Assembly (NCBI GenBank): GCA_946406275.1
Contig: CAMJJZ010000027.1
Span: 1-13,453, forward strand
Length of the DNA stretch: 13,453 nt
Direction of reading: 5' to 3'
From: an uncultured Bacteroidales bacterium
Lineage (GTDB): Bacteria > Bacteroidota > Bacteroidia > Bacteroidales > UBA932
The position numbers were made by a program, and so were the translations under genes. The notes below the pieces were generated by a model that saw nothing but the letters and a program-made list of their open reading frames with translations, was not told the DNA's origin and did not search any database. Position 1 is the first letter of the stretch; each line of letters starts with the position of its first letter. Below, one piece after another: positions 1 through 6,858 of this stretch.

Positions 1-441
1 CCCGCATCGGCCCAGGAGAAATTCAACCTTGAGAGTATCCTGGAGGCTGTTTCCTCCCGTCTGCCGGAGGCCCCGGCGTGGTTCGACAAGGATCAGTTCA
101 CGGACAAAAACCTCCGCTTCTTCGCATCGGAGATTATCCGTGAGAAGATATTCCTCAACTTCTCCGAGGAGATTCCTTACTCCTGCCAGGTGGAGATTGA
201 GGCCTTCCACGAGGGAGAGGACCGCTACGAGATAAGCGCCGTGATTTACGTGATGAGGGAGTCCCAGAAGGGAATCATCATCGGCAAGGGCGGCTCCGCC
301 CTCAAGAAAGTGGGCACCGAAGCCCGTCTGGATATGGAAGACTTCTTCCAGAAGAAGGTTTTCCTTTCCACATACGTTAAGGTAGACCCTGACTGGAGAG
401 AGTCCAGGAAGGAATTAAGACGTTTTGGTTATGAGTATTAA
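1..441 (+). CDS. era: GTPase Era, C-terminal part (5' end outside window)
   Basis: Reading frame 1 is open from the first base to TAA at 439-441, giving 146 residues, about the C-terminal half of a protein that is normally near 300 residues. The visible part begins in the linker after the GTPase domain (IREKIFLNFSEEIPYS, with a following acidic FHEGEDRYEI strand). It continues into a type II KH RNA-binding domain with the diagnostic IIIGKGG loop (about 270-290) and the VFLSTYVKV strand with the WRE-x-RKELRRFGY end typical of Era. Era binds the 3' end of 16S rRNA and helps mature the 30S subunit. The G1-G4 nucleotide motifs lie upstream of the window, so GTPase integrity cannot be judged. The stop codon's last base is also the first base of the inverted repeat at 441-549. 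Family assignment is secure; only the N-terminus is missing. Confidence 0.95.
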   Translation, partial: PASAQEKFNLESILEAVSSRLPEAPAWFDKDQFTDKNLRFFASEIIREKIFLNFSEEIPYSCQVEIEAFHEGEDRYEISAVIYVMRESQKGIIIGKGGSALKKVGTEARLDMEDFFQKKVFLSTYVKVDPDWRESRKELRRFGYEY

Positions 442-549
442 GATTTGTATATCTGTTCCGGAAACAATGCCACCCTCGGCTTAGAGGGAGGGGCCCATTT
501 ATGGGAGGGGCCGGCGCAGCCGGAGTTTCAGGAATAGATATACAAATCT
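441..549. repeat. Inverted-repeat element with cloverleaf-like internal hairpins
   Basis: A 25-bp arm at 441-465 is repeated in inverted form at 525-549 with 23 of 25 positions matching; one of the two mismatches would be a G.U pair in RNA. The 59 nt between the arms hold three further small hairpins in a row: 473-477 with 484-488 (CCCTC/GAGGG), 494-498 with 501-505 (CCCAT/ATGGG) and 511-515 with 519-523 (CCGGC/GCCGG). A 10-bp direct repeat GGGAGGGGCC occurs at 486-495 and 503-512. The whole could fold as one long stem closing a three-armed junction. No reading frame, T-tract or target-site duplication is evident. It fills most of the era-parC gap, so it could be a MITE-like repeat, an attenuator or processing signal, or a small RNA. 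The structure is seen directly; its role is unknown. Confidence 0.75.
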
Positions 550-566
550 GAATTGATTTAAATAAT

Positions 567-3341
567 ATGGCAGAAGATTGGGAAGACATCGAAGGACAAG
601 AAGAAGAACTGGGTGAAGAACTTGGCGAAGACGCCGTTGCTTCCGGGAAATTCGAAAAACTCCTGGGCAGCGACAGCACCCGTTTCAAACTCTCCGGCAT
701 GTTCAAGGACTGGTATCTGGACTATGCGTCCTACACCATCCTGGACAGGGCCGTGCCGCACATCGTGGACGGTTTCAAGCCCGTCCAGAGGCGTGTGCTG
801 CACACCATGGCGGAGATGGACGACGGCCGCTACACCAAGGTGGCCAACATCGTGGGCCAGGCCATGCAGTACCATCCGCATGGCGACGCCTCCATCCTTG
901 GCGCCCTGGTCACCCTTGGCCAGAAGGGTCTTCTCATAGACTGCCAGGGAAACTGGGGTAACATCCTCACCGGAGACTCCAACGCGGCGCCCCGTTACAT
1001 TGAGGCCCGCCTCTCCAAGTTTGCAAAGGAAGTGGTGTTCGACAAGAACGTAACTCCCACCATGACTTCCTACGACGGCCGCAACCAGGAGCCCACGGAG
1101 CTCCCGGTCCGCTTCCCTCTCCTGCTGGCGCAGGGCACTGAGGGCATCGCTGCGGGCTTATCGTCCAAAATCCTTCCCCACAACTTCAACGAGCTCATCG
1201 ACGCCTCCATCGCAATCCTGAAGGGAGAGCCGTATGAGATTCTGCCGGACTTCCCCACCGGAGGCATCGCGGACTGCTCCAAGTACAACAAGGGAAAGCG
1301 CGGCGGCATAGTGAAAGTCCGCGCCAGGATCAACAAAATAGACAAGTCCACCATCACCATCACGGAGATCCCTTACGGCAAAACTTCCCACGCCATCATC
1401 GACTCCATCATCAAGGCCAAGGACAAGAAGAAGATCAACATCAAGAAGATAGAGGACATGACCACGGACAAGGTGGAAATCGTCATTCATCTTCCTGCCG
1501 ATGTTTCCCCGGACAAGACCATCGACGCCCTCTACGCCTTCACGGACTGCGAGAGCAAGATAAGCCCCAACGCCTGCGTGATCCGTGAGAACAAGCCCGC
1601 CTTCCTCACGGTGGACGAGATTCTGGAGTACGATACCTACCACACCCGTGACATTCTCCAGGCCCAGCTCCAGTACAAGATGGAGCAGCTGGAGAACGAC
1701 TGGCACTACTCCTCCCTGGAGCGCATCTTCTTCGAGAACCGCATCTACAAGGTCCTGGAACAGAACCAGATGAGCTGGGAAGAGCAGCTGCAGGACATAA
1801 TGTCCCAGATGCTCCAGTACCAGGATCTCCTCAAGAGGCCCATCACCATGGAAGATATCCTGAAACTGGTTGAAAAGCCGGTCCGCAAGATATCCAAGTT
1901 CGACACCAAGGCCCTGGACGAAAAGATCTACGCCCTGGAAGACCAGATGAAGGAGGTCCAGGACAATCTGGACAACATTACCCGCTTCACTATTGACTGG
2001 TTCAAGAACCTCAAGAAGAAGTACGGTAAGGACTGGCCGCGTCTCACGGAGATATCGTCCCTGGAGAATATCACCGTCACCAAAGTGGTGTCCAACAACG
2101 CCAAGCTCTACGCCAACCTGGCCGAGGGCTTCGTGGGAATCGGCCTCAAGAGGGACGACGGCGGGGAGTTCATCTCCGAATGCTCGGACCTCAGCGAAAT
2201 CATCGTCATAGGCCGGGACGGCAAGTTCCGCGTGACTAAGGTTACGGAGAAGGCCTTCTTCGGGAAGGACCTCCTCTACGCCGGCGTCTTCAACCGTGCC
2301 GACGAGCGCACCATCTACAACGTAATCTACCGCGACGGCAAGGGTCCCAACCACTATGCCAAACGCTTCAATATCACCTCCGTAACCCGCGACAAGGTTT
2401 ACGATATCACCACCGGCGAGGAAGGCTCCAAGATCCTGTGGTTCACCGTTAACCACAACGGAGAGGCGGAGACCGTGAAAATTGGCCTCCGTCCCAAGAA
2501 GGGGCTCAAGAAAAGCCTCCTGGAATGGGACTTCGCAAACCTGGCCATCAAGGGACGCGCCTCAAGGGGCAACCTGGTGACCAAGTACGCCATAGCCCGC
2601 ATCACCCTCAAGTCCAAGGGCGTCACCACTCTCCAGGGCAAGGACATCTGGTACGATCCGGACATCCAGCGCCTCAACGAGGACGGCCGCGGACAGCACC
2701 TTGGCAAGTTCGCCGGCGAGGACCGCGTACTTGCCATCTTCTCCGACGGCTCGTACTACACCACGTCCTACGACCTGGTGAACAAGTACCAGGGCGACGT
2801 AATCCGCATAGAGAAGCTCGACCCCGGCCGCGTATACACCGTCCTTTACTGGGACAACGCCGCCAAGGCCTTTTACGTGAAGCGTTTCAGCTTCGTGGAA
2901 AGCAACAACAACCCGGTGCTGTTCATCTCGGATTCCAAGGGCTCCAAACTGGTGGACATCTCCTCCGATCTGCACCCCCAGGTGCTCCTCACCTACGGCA
3001 AGAAGTTCGAGCACAAGGAACCGGATGTGCTTGACGCAGAGGAGTTCATCGCCAAGAAGGGTCTCACCGCCAAGGGCAAGAAGTGCTCCTCCCTGGACCT
3101 CAAGTCCGTTGAGTTCACCGAGCCCCTCCACAAGCCCGAGGACGATATCGAACCCACCGATGAAGACGAGCCCGTAGACGACGAGCAGGTAGACGAACCT
3201 ATGGAAGACGAACCCATCGAAATCGACCTCGCCAAGGACATCCCCGCCGCTCCCGCCGCCCCGTCACCGTCCCCCGAAGCCCCTGACACCCCCGCCCCGG
3301 ACGAACCCGCCACAGACTTCACAGACTGGACGCTGTTCTAA
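567..3341 (+). CDS. parC: DNA topoisomerase IV subunit A (ParC-type; GyrA/ParC family)
   Basis: This 924-residue protein is the DNA breakage-reunion subunit of a type IIA topoisomerase, which works with a GyrB/ParE ATPase subunit (not in the window) to decatenate or relax DNA. An acidic N-terminal extension (residues 1-25) precedes the winged-helix domain with QRRVLHTM (74-81), YHPHGDAS (102-109), QGNWGN (127-132) and the catalytic APRYIEARL, giving Arg143 and active-site Tyr144. A tower and coiled-coil region follow (roughly 360-480), then a C-terminal beta-pinwheel-like part and an acidic, Pro/Ala-rich tail (about 835-924). I see no GyrA box (QRRGGKG-like), which favours ParC over GyrA, as does the GNILTGD-x-NAAPRYIEARL sequence typical of Bacteroidota ParC. 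The positions matching E. coli ParC Ser80 and Glu84 are Ala108 and Gly112. There is no clear Shine-Dalgarno; the start is the first ATG, 17 bp after the inverted repeat. A gyrase A label remains possible. Confidence 0.9.
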   Translation: MAEDWEDIEGQEEELGEELGEDAVASGKFEKLLGSDSTRFKLSGMFKDWYLDYASYTILDRAVPHIVDGFKPVQRRVLHTMAEMDDGRYTKVANIVGQAMQYHPHGDASILGALVTLGQKGLLIDCQGNWGNILTGDSNAAPRYIEARLSKFAKEVVFDKNVTPTMTSYDGRNQEPTELPVRFPLLLAQGTEGIAAGLSSKILPHNFNELIDASIAILKGEPYEILPDFPTGGIADCSKYNKGKRGGIVKVRARINKIDKSTITITEIPYGKTSHAIIDSIIKAKDKKKINIKKIEDMTTDKVEIVIHLPADVSPDKTIDALYAFTDCESKISPNACVIRENKPAFLTVDEILEYDTYHTRDILQAQLQYKMEQLENDWHYSSLERIFFENRIYKVLEQNQMSWEEQLQDIMSQMLQYQDLLKRPITMEDILKLVEKPVRKISKFDTKALDEKIYALEDQMKEVQDNLDNITRFTIDWFKNLKKKYGKDWPRLTEISSLENITVTKVVSNNAKLYANLAEGFVGIGLKRDDGGEFISECSDLSEIIVIGRDGKFRVTKVTEKAFFGKDLLYAGVFNRADERTIYNVIYRDGKGPNHYAKRFNITSVTRDKVYDITTGEEGSKILWFTVNHNGEAETVKIGLRPKKGLKKSLLEWDFANLAIKGRASRGNLVTKYAIARITLKSKGVTTLQGKDIWYDPDIQRLNEDGRGQHLGKFAGEDRVLAIFSDGSYYTTSYDLVNKYQGDVIRIEKLDPGRVYTVLYWDNAAKAFYVKRFSFVESNNNPVLFISDSKGSKLVDISSDLHPQVLLTYGKKFEHKEPDVLDAEEFIAKKGLTAKGKKCSSLDLKSVEFTEPLHKPEDDIEPTDEDEPVDDEQVDEPMEDEPIEIDLAKDIPAAPAAPSPSPEAPDTPAPDEPATDFTDWTLF

Positions 3342-3361
3342 GTTATGGCCGCTGCCATAAC
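3342..3361 (+). terminator. Hairpin directly after parC (possible terminator)
   Basis: GTTATGGC (3342-3349) and GCCATAAC (3354-3361) form a perfect 8-bp stem with a 4-nt loop, starting one base after the parC stop codon. The following bases (GTACTTTTGCTTTC) are T-rich but not a clean U-tract, and they overlap the glycerate kinase -7 box. It may terminate parC transcription, act as an operator for the downstream promoter, or both. Confidence 0.45.
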
Positions 3362-3362
3362 G

Positions 3363-3370
3363 TACTTTTG
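3363..3370 (+). promoter_or_regulatory. Bacteroidota -7 box for glycerate kinase gene
   Basis: TACTTTTG matches the Bacteroidota primary-sigma -7 consensus TAnnTTTG and ends 5 nt before the ATG at 3376. No TTG -33 box is visible at the expected distance of about 20 bp. If real, transcription would begin at or next to the start codon. Confidence 0.45.
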
Positions 3371-3375
3371 CTTTC

Positions 3376-4392
3376 ATGAAGATTGTTGTAGCGCCTGATT
3401 CTTTCAAAGAATGCTTGTCTGCCAGACAGGTGGCCCGGGCTATGTCCGGAGCCATACTTGAACTGTATCCCGATGCAGATGTGACCGCCATTCCTCTCGC
3501 CGATGGCGGAGAGGGCACACTTGACGTGTTGGCGGGTCCTTTGGGCGCGCACATTGAAACCGTGTATGTAAGCGATCCGCTTGGAAGGCGGGTCGGCGCC
3601 AGATATGGCATTAGTGGTGAAACGGCAATCATTGAAGTGGCTGAGGCGTGTGGATTGCAATTGTTGTCCATGGCGGAACGCAATCCAATGCTGGCGTCAA
3701 GCCGTGGCGTAGGTGAACTTATTATGGATGCTTGTAGTAAAGGATGCAGGCATTTCATTATAGGGTTGGGCGGTACTGCAACATGTGACGGCGGCATGGG
3801 AATGATGTCTGTCCCCGGCCTGCCGGAAGTTCTTTCAAAGTGTGAGGTTGAATTGTTGTGTGACGTGAAGGCTCCTTTTCTAGGGCCACAAGGAGCAGCA
3901 AGGGTGTTTGCTCCACAAAAAGGAGCATCACCGGAACAGGTAGAGTTGCTGGAAGAACGCATGCTGAGAGTGGCCGCGGACATTAAAGAGCAGACCGGCA
4001 TTGACATTTCCTTCATGCCATGTGCAGGCGCCGCCGGCGGTATAGCCGGAGCGCTGATGGCATATGCAAAGGCACGTGTCTGCGCTGGAGTTGAACGGGT
4101 CATGGAACTATGCGGCTTCTTTGAAGCAATCCGTAATGTAGACCTTATTATAACAGGTGAAGGCAAATCCGACGCCCAGACCCTCATGGGCAAAGTCCCA
4201 TACGGAGTTTTGAAACATGCTGCCGGCAACCCCGTCGCGCTCCTGTCCGGCAGAATCGAAGACAGGGCCGCTTTGAAACGCGCCGGCTTCCATGCAATCG
4301 AAGAAGTCTCTCCCCGTTGTCTTCCGCTTGACAAGGCCATGGACCCCGCAACCGCCCTTCAAAACATTCATAACGCCGTCCGGAAACTATAG
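3376..4392 (+). CDS. Glycerate 2-kinase (GarK/GlxK family)
   Basis: This 338-residue cytosolic protein is predicted to phosphorylate D-glycerate with ATP to 2-phosphoglycerate, feeding C3 acids into glycolysis. Family signatures appear in order: APDSFKECLSA (6-16), PLADGGEGT (40-48), the Gly-rich GLGGTATCDGG (130-140), CDVKAPFLGPQGA then FAPQKGA (162-184), CAGAAGGIAGAL (216-227) and TGEGKSD (260-266), the usual TGEGRLD motif. The start is the first ATG, just after a -7 box. The family is usually about 370-380 residues long. The deficit lies after GGMGMM, where the usual 40-odd-residue segment is reduced to about 16 residues (145-160) before CDV, an internal shortening rather than a broken end. 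Codons in roughly the first three quarters are more mixed and T-rich than in neighbouring genes. The gene stands alone between hairpins and repeats. GarK and GlxK types cannot be separated, so no symbol is given. Confidence 0.93.
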   Translation: MKIVVAPDSFKECLSARQVARAMSGAILELYPDADVTAIPLADGGEGTLDVLAGPLGAHIETVYVSDPLGRRVGARYGISGETAIIEVAEACGLQLLSMAERNPMLASSRGVGELIMDACSKGCRHFIIGLGGTATCDGGMGMMSVPGLPEVLSKCEVELLCDVKAPFLGPQGAARVFAPQKGASPEQVELLEERMLRVAADIKEQTGIDISFMPCAGAAGGIAGALMAYAKARVCAGVERVMELCGFFEAIRNVDLIITGEGKSDAQTLMGKVPYGVLKHAAGNPVALLSGRIEDRAALKRAGFHAIEEVSPRCLPLDKAMDPATALQNIHNAVRKL

Positions 4393-4397
4393 ATGAA

Positions 4398-4452
4398 CTG
4401 CCACCTCGACAGAGAAACACCCTCATACGCGTTCTGGGCGTCAAGGCGGCAA
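4398..4452. repeat. Palindromic repeat family, copy A
   Basis: Left arm TGCCACCTCGAC (4399-4410) and right arm GTCAAGGCGGCA (4440-4451) are inverted repeats matching at 10 of 12 positions around a 29-nt spacer. It begins 6 nt after the glycerate kinase stop codon. The same arms occur in copy B (4480-4534, opposite orientation by spacer comparison) and in copy C (11495-11548). The spacer aligns with the reverse complement of the copy B spacer at about 18 of 29 positions and with the copy C spacer at about 19 of 30, so these are diverged copies of one element, not just matching ends. No coding potential. Confidence 0.8.
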
Positions 4453-4479
4453 CGATTTTGGCGTTTTGGCACGTTTTCC

Positions 4480-4534
4480 TTGCCGCCTCGACATTCAGAT
4501 GGCGTATAATGGCGATTATATGTCGAGGCGGCAA
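4480..4534. repeat. Palindromic repeat family, copy B (perfect arms)
   Basis: TTGCCGCCTCGACAT (4480-4494) and its exact reverse complement ATGTCGAGGCGGCAA (4520-4534) form perfect 15-bp arms around a 25-nt spacer. Copy B is the same length as copy A and lies in the opposite orientation, 27 bp away, so A and B form a head-to-head pair like the paired REP units of a BIME. The linker between them (4453-4479) contains short CG-TTTT repeats. The pair sits between glycerate kinase and aroK and could work as a bidirectional terminator or as a mobile repeat. Confidence 0.82.
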
Positions 4535-4538
4535 TGTA

Positions 4539-4560
4539 TTCCCGCGGATTTCCCGCGGAT
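4539..4560. repeat. 11-bp perfect tandem repeat upstream of aroK
   Basis: TTCCCGCGGAT occurs twice with no gap (4539-4549 and 4550-4560), ending 6 bp before the aroK -7 box. Each unit contains the palindrome CCGCGG. The 11-bp spacing, about one helical turn, and the position over the expected -33 region make a regulator-binding site conceivable. Confidence 0.6.
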
Positions 4561-4566
4561 AATACA

Positions 4567-4574
4567 TATATTTG
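4567..4574 (+). promoter_or_regulatory. -7 box for aroK
   Basis: TATATTTG fits TAnnTTTG exactly and ends 3 nt before the ATG at 4578, so the transcript would start at or just inside the start codon. No TTG is seen about 20 bp upstream; the tandem repeat lies there instead. The in-frame TTG at 4572 lies inside this box and is therefore an unlikely translation start. Confidence 0.5.
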
Positions 4575-4577
4575 CAT

Positions 4578-5069
4578 ATGATTATCGCGTTAACTGGCTA
4601 TATGGGCGCTGGGAAGACCACGGTGGGGGGCATCGTGGCGGATGCGCTGGGGTGTGCGTTCATTGATTTGGACGATGTCATAGTGAAGAAGGCCGGGAAG
4701 GGAATTCCGGAAATCTTTGCGCAGGATGGGGAGGATGCGTTCAGAGCCATTGAGGCCGATTGCCTGGCCAAAACCATAAAGAAATACTCCAGCAGCACGG
4801 TTGTGCTGGCGCTTGGCGGCGGGACGGTGACGTGCCCCGGGGCGCCGGAGCTGCTTCAGAAGAACACACTGTGCATCTGGCTCAAGGCTTCTATTGAGAC
4901 ATTGGCAGCAAGGGCTGCCGGCTCGGAACGCCCGCTTGCCGATGAGCATTTCGCGGAACGTTATGCAGCCCGGGAGCCACTTTACCAAACCGCAGCGCAC
5001 ATAATCCTTGATACTGACGGCGTCAGTTCTGAAGAAATTGCCGACGAAATAATCATCGATTGCCTCTAG
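4578..5069 (+). CDS. aroK: Shikimate kinase
   Basis: This 163-residue cytosolic P-loop kinase phosphorylates shikimate to shikimate 3-phosphate in the chorismate pathway for aromatic amino acids. It shows Walker A GYMGAGKTT (7-15), the shikimate-contacting Asp pair in FIDLDD (29-33), the FRAIE segment with Arg56, the GGG loop (80-82), the SERPL lid with Arg118, and the substrate/adenine-side Arg132 in YAAREPLY. The length is normal for AroK/AroL. The start is taken as ATG 4578, which puts the Walker A at the usual distance from the N-terminus; an upstream in-frame TTG falls inside the -7 box. It is followed 52 bp later by recJ, which has its own promoter, so aroK is probably monocistronic or only weakly linked to recJ. 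Confidence 0.95.
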   Translation: MIIALTGYMGAGKTTVGGIVADALGCAFIDLDDVIVKKAGKGIPEIFAQDGEDAFRAIEADCLAKTIKKYSSSTVVLALGGGTVTCPGAPELLQKNTLCIWLKASIETLAARAAGSERPLADEHFAERYAAREPLYQTAAHIILDTDGVSSEEIADEIIIDCL

Positions 5070-5083
5070 TTTTACTGAGCCTC

Positions 5084-5114
5084 TTGTAATTTTACAAAGA
5101 TTTTATTATCTTTG
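5084..5114 (+). promoter_or_regulatory. recJ promoter (-33 TTG, 20-bp spacer, -7 TATCTTTG)
   Basis: TTG at 5084-5086 and TATCTTTG at 5107-5114 are separated by 20 bp, the spacing expected for the Bacteroidota -33/-7 promoter. The -7 box ends 7 nt before the recJ ATG, implying a leader of only a few nucleotides. It is the best-formed promoter in the window. Confidence 0.65.
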
Positions 5115-5115
5115 T
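5084..5115. promoter_or_regulatory. Two overlapping palindromes over the recJ promoter
   Basis: TTGTAA (5084-5089) and TTACAA (5092-5097) form a 14-bp palindrome covering the -33 element. ACAAAGAT (5094-5101) and ATCTTTGT (5108-5115) form an 8-bp inverted repeat covering the -7 box. As DNA they could be operators; as RNA from aroK readthrough the second could be a weak hairpin. It is AT-rich, so chance is not excluded. Confidence 0.4.
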
Positions 5116-5121
5116 GAGACT

Positions 5122-6858
5122 ATGGGCATTTCGGAAAAAAAGTGGACAGTTAAAGACAGCGCGGCACCGGAAACGGTGGCGCAACTCTCCACCGAACTGG
5201 GCATAGACGGAGTCCTTGCGGAACTCCTTGTCCAGAGGGGCGTTACCACTTTCGAAGAAGCCCGTTCTTTCTTCCGCCCCCGCCTTGAGGACCTTCACGA
5301 TCCCTTCCTCATGACAGACATGGACAAGGCCGTGGAAAGGCTTCACAAGGCAATCACTGAAGGAGAAAAGATCCTTGTCTACGGAGACTACGACGTTGAT
5401 GGCACCACCGCCGTGGCGCAGGTGTATTCCTTCATCAAGATGTTCTCCCAGAACGTCTCCTTCTACATCCCGGACCGCTACGACGAAGGCTACGGCCTTT
5501 CTTACAAGGCCCTGGACTGGGCCGGTGACAACGACATCAACCTTGTCATCACCCTGGACTGCGGAATCAAGGCTATCGACAAAGTGGAATATGCCCGTGC
5601 CAAGGACATAGAGGTCATAATCTGCGACCACCATCTCCCGGAAGAAGAACTCCCCGCCGCCGTGGCAATCCTGGACCCCAAGCGCGAGGACTGCCATTAT
5701 CCCTTTGACGATCTCTGCGGCTGCGGAGTAGGTTTCAAGCTTGTTCAGGGCTATGTCCAGAAATACAATCTGGACCCTGCCCTCCTGGAACCGCTGCTGG
5801 ACCTGCAGGTTGTCTCCATTGCATCGGACCTGGTGTCCATGACCGGAGAAAACCGCATCCTGGCCCACTACGGCCTCAAGCGCCTCAACGAGAATCCCCG
5901 CTGTGGCCTCCTGGCCATGATCAACCTTTCCAAGCTGGACCCCGGGCACATCACCATCGACGATATCGTCTTCAAGATCGGCCCCCGCATCAACGCGGCA
6001 GGACGTATGGAAAGCGGCCGTCTGGCAGTAGAACTTCTCACCGCCACTGACGATAAAACCGCCACCCGCATAGGCGAAGAGATAAACGAAAACAACAACG
6101 AGCGCAAGTCCATCGACAGGGAAATCACCCAGCAGGCGCTTGAAATGGTGGCCAACGGCACCGCCCTGGAGACGGAAAACGTAACCATCGTCTATAATCC
6201 CACCTGGAACAAGGGCGTTGTGGGAATCGTGGCCTCACGCCTTGTAGAGGCATATTACAAGCCCACCGTGGTGCTCACCAAGAGCAACGGCTTCATCACC
6301 GGCAGCGCACGCAGCGTGTCCGGATTTGACCTCTATTCGTCCATCGAGAGCTGTGCCGATATCCTGGAGAACTTCGGCGGTCACGTCTATGCCGCCGGCC
6401 TCACAATGAAGGAAGAGCACCTGGAAGAGTTCTGCCGCAGGATGAACAAGTTCGTGGAAGGCAACATCACCCGCGAGGAACTCACTCCCGTGGTGGAGAT
6501 AGACGCCTGCCTCAACTTCTCCCAGATTACGCCCAAGTTCGTGAGGCTGCTCAGGCAGTTCCAGCCCTTCGGCCCCGGCAACAACAATCCCGTTTTCCTC
6601 ACGGAAGACGTCTACGACGCCGGCAACGGCCGCAAGGTTGGCGCAGGCGGCGTGCACCTCAAGCTGGACCTCATGCAGGAAAGCCAGCCTTACCGTCAGA
6701 TCGCGGCAATCGGCTTCAACATGTCGGAGTACTACGACCACATCAAGGCCGGCAACCCCATCGACATCTGCTATTCAATAGTGGAAAACTTCTACCGCGG
6801 CTCCTCCACCGTCCAGCTCCGGCTCAAAGACATCCGCGAAAGGGACGAGCTCATCTAA
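5122..6858 (+). CDS. recJ: Single-stranded-DNA-specific exonuclease RecJ
   Basis: This 578-residue DHH-family nuclease degrades single-stranded DNA 5' to 3' in recombinational and mismatch repair, using Mn/Mg ions. DHH-domain motifs are GDYDVDGTTA (88-97), TLDCGI (144-149) and the name-giving CDHH (168-171). The GPRINAAGRM segment (287-296) joins the DHH and DHHA1 parts. DHHA1 motifs are GSARS (394-398) and GGHVYAAG (419-426). An OB-fold-like C-terminal region begins near FQPFGPGNNNPVF (about 480). All key metal-binding residues visible in these motifs are intact and the length is normal. The start is the ATG 7 nt after a good -7 box. The stop (6856-6858) overlaps the stop of the convergent birA gene by a few bases, so any terminator for recJ must lie inside birA. 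Confidence 0.97.
   Translation: MGISEKKWTVKDSAAPETVAQLSTELGIDGVLAELLVQRGVTTFEEARSFFRPRLEDLHDPFLMTDMDKAVERLHKAITEGEKILVYGDYDVDGTTAVAQVYSFIKMFSQNVSFYIPDRYDEGYGLSYKALDWAGDNDINLVITLDCGIKAIDKVEYARAKDIEVIICDHHLPEEELPAAVAILDPKREDCHYPFDDLCGCGVGFKLVQGYVQKYNLDPALLEPLLDLQVVSIASDLVSMTGENRILAHYGLKRLNENPRCGLLAMINLSKLDPGHITIDDIVFKIGPRINAAGRMESGRLAVELLTATDDKTATRIGEEINENNNERKSIDREITQQALEMVANGTALETENVTIVYNPTWNKGVVGIVASRLVEAYYKPTVVLTKSNGFITGSARSVSGFDLYSSIESCADILENFGGHVYAAGLTMKEEHLEEFCRRMNKFVEGNITREELTPVVEIDACLNFSQITPKFVRLLRQFQPFGPGNNNPVFLTEDVYDAGNGRKVGAGGVHLKLDLMQESQPYRQIAAIGFNMSEYYDHIKAGNPIDICYSIVENFYRGSSTVQLRLKDIRERDELI

Noticed and set aside
441..549. tRNA gene, suggested by the cloverleaf-like fold
   Set aside because: The closing stem is 25 bp, there is no T-loop GTTCRA sequence, no D-loop consensus and no 7-bp acceptor stem; only the general shape is similar.
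441..549. Classical rho-independent terminator after era
   Set aside because: The base of the stem is AT-rich, the interior is branched and no T-tract follows; it may still affect transcription, but it does not fit the standard form.
1158..2456. A 432-codon open frame on the minus strand inside parC
   Set aside because: It lies wholly antisense to a gene with clear catalytic motifs. Long antisense frames are expected here because C-rich third positions on the coding strand suppress stop codons on the other strand. The translation is low-complexity (Val/Leu/Gly/Asp-rich) with no recognisable motif.
3264..4340. A 358-codon minus-strand open frame across glycerate kinase and the parC tail
   Set aside because: The plus-strand frame has every glycerate kinase signature; the antisense product shows no family features and crosses the hairpin and promoter region between the two genes.
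4398..4560. CRISPR array
   Set aside because: The repeats are self-complementary, alternate in orientation and have related spacers; there are only two nearby copies and no cas genes.
4572..4577. TTG as the aroK start codon
   Set aside because: It lies within the TATATTTG -7 box, and the ATG six bases later gives the usual shikimate kinase N-terminus.
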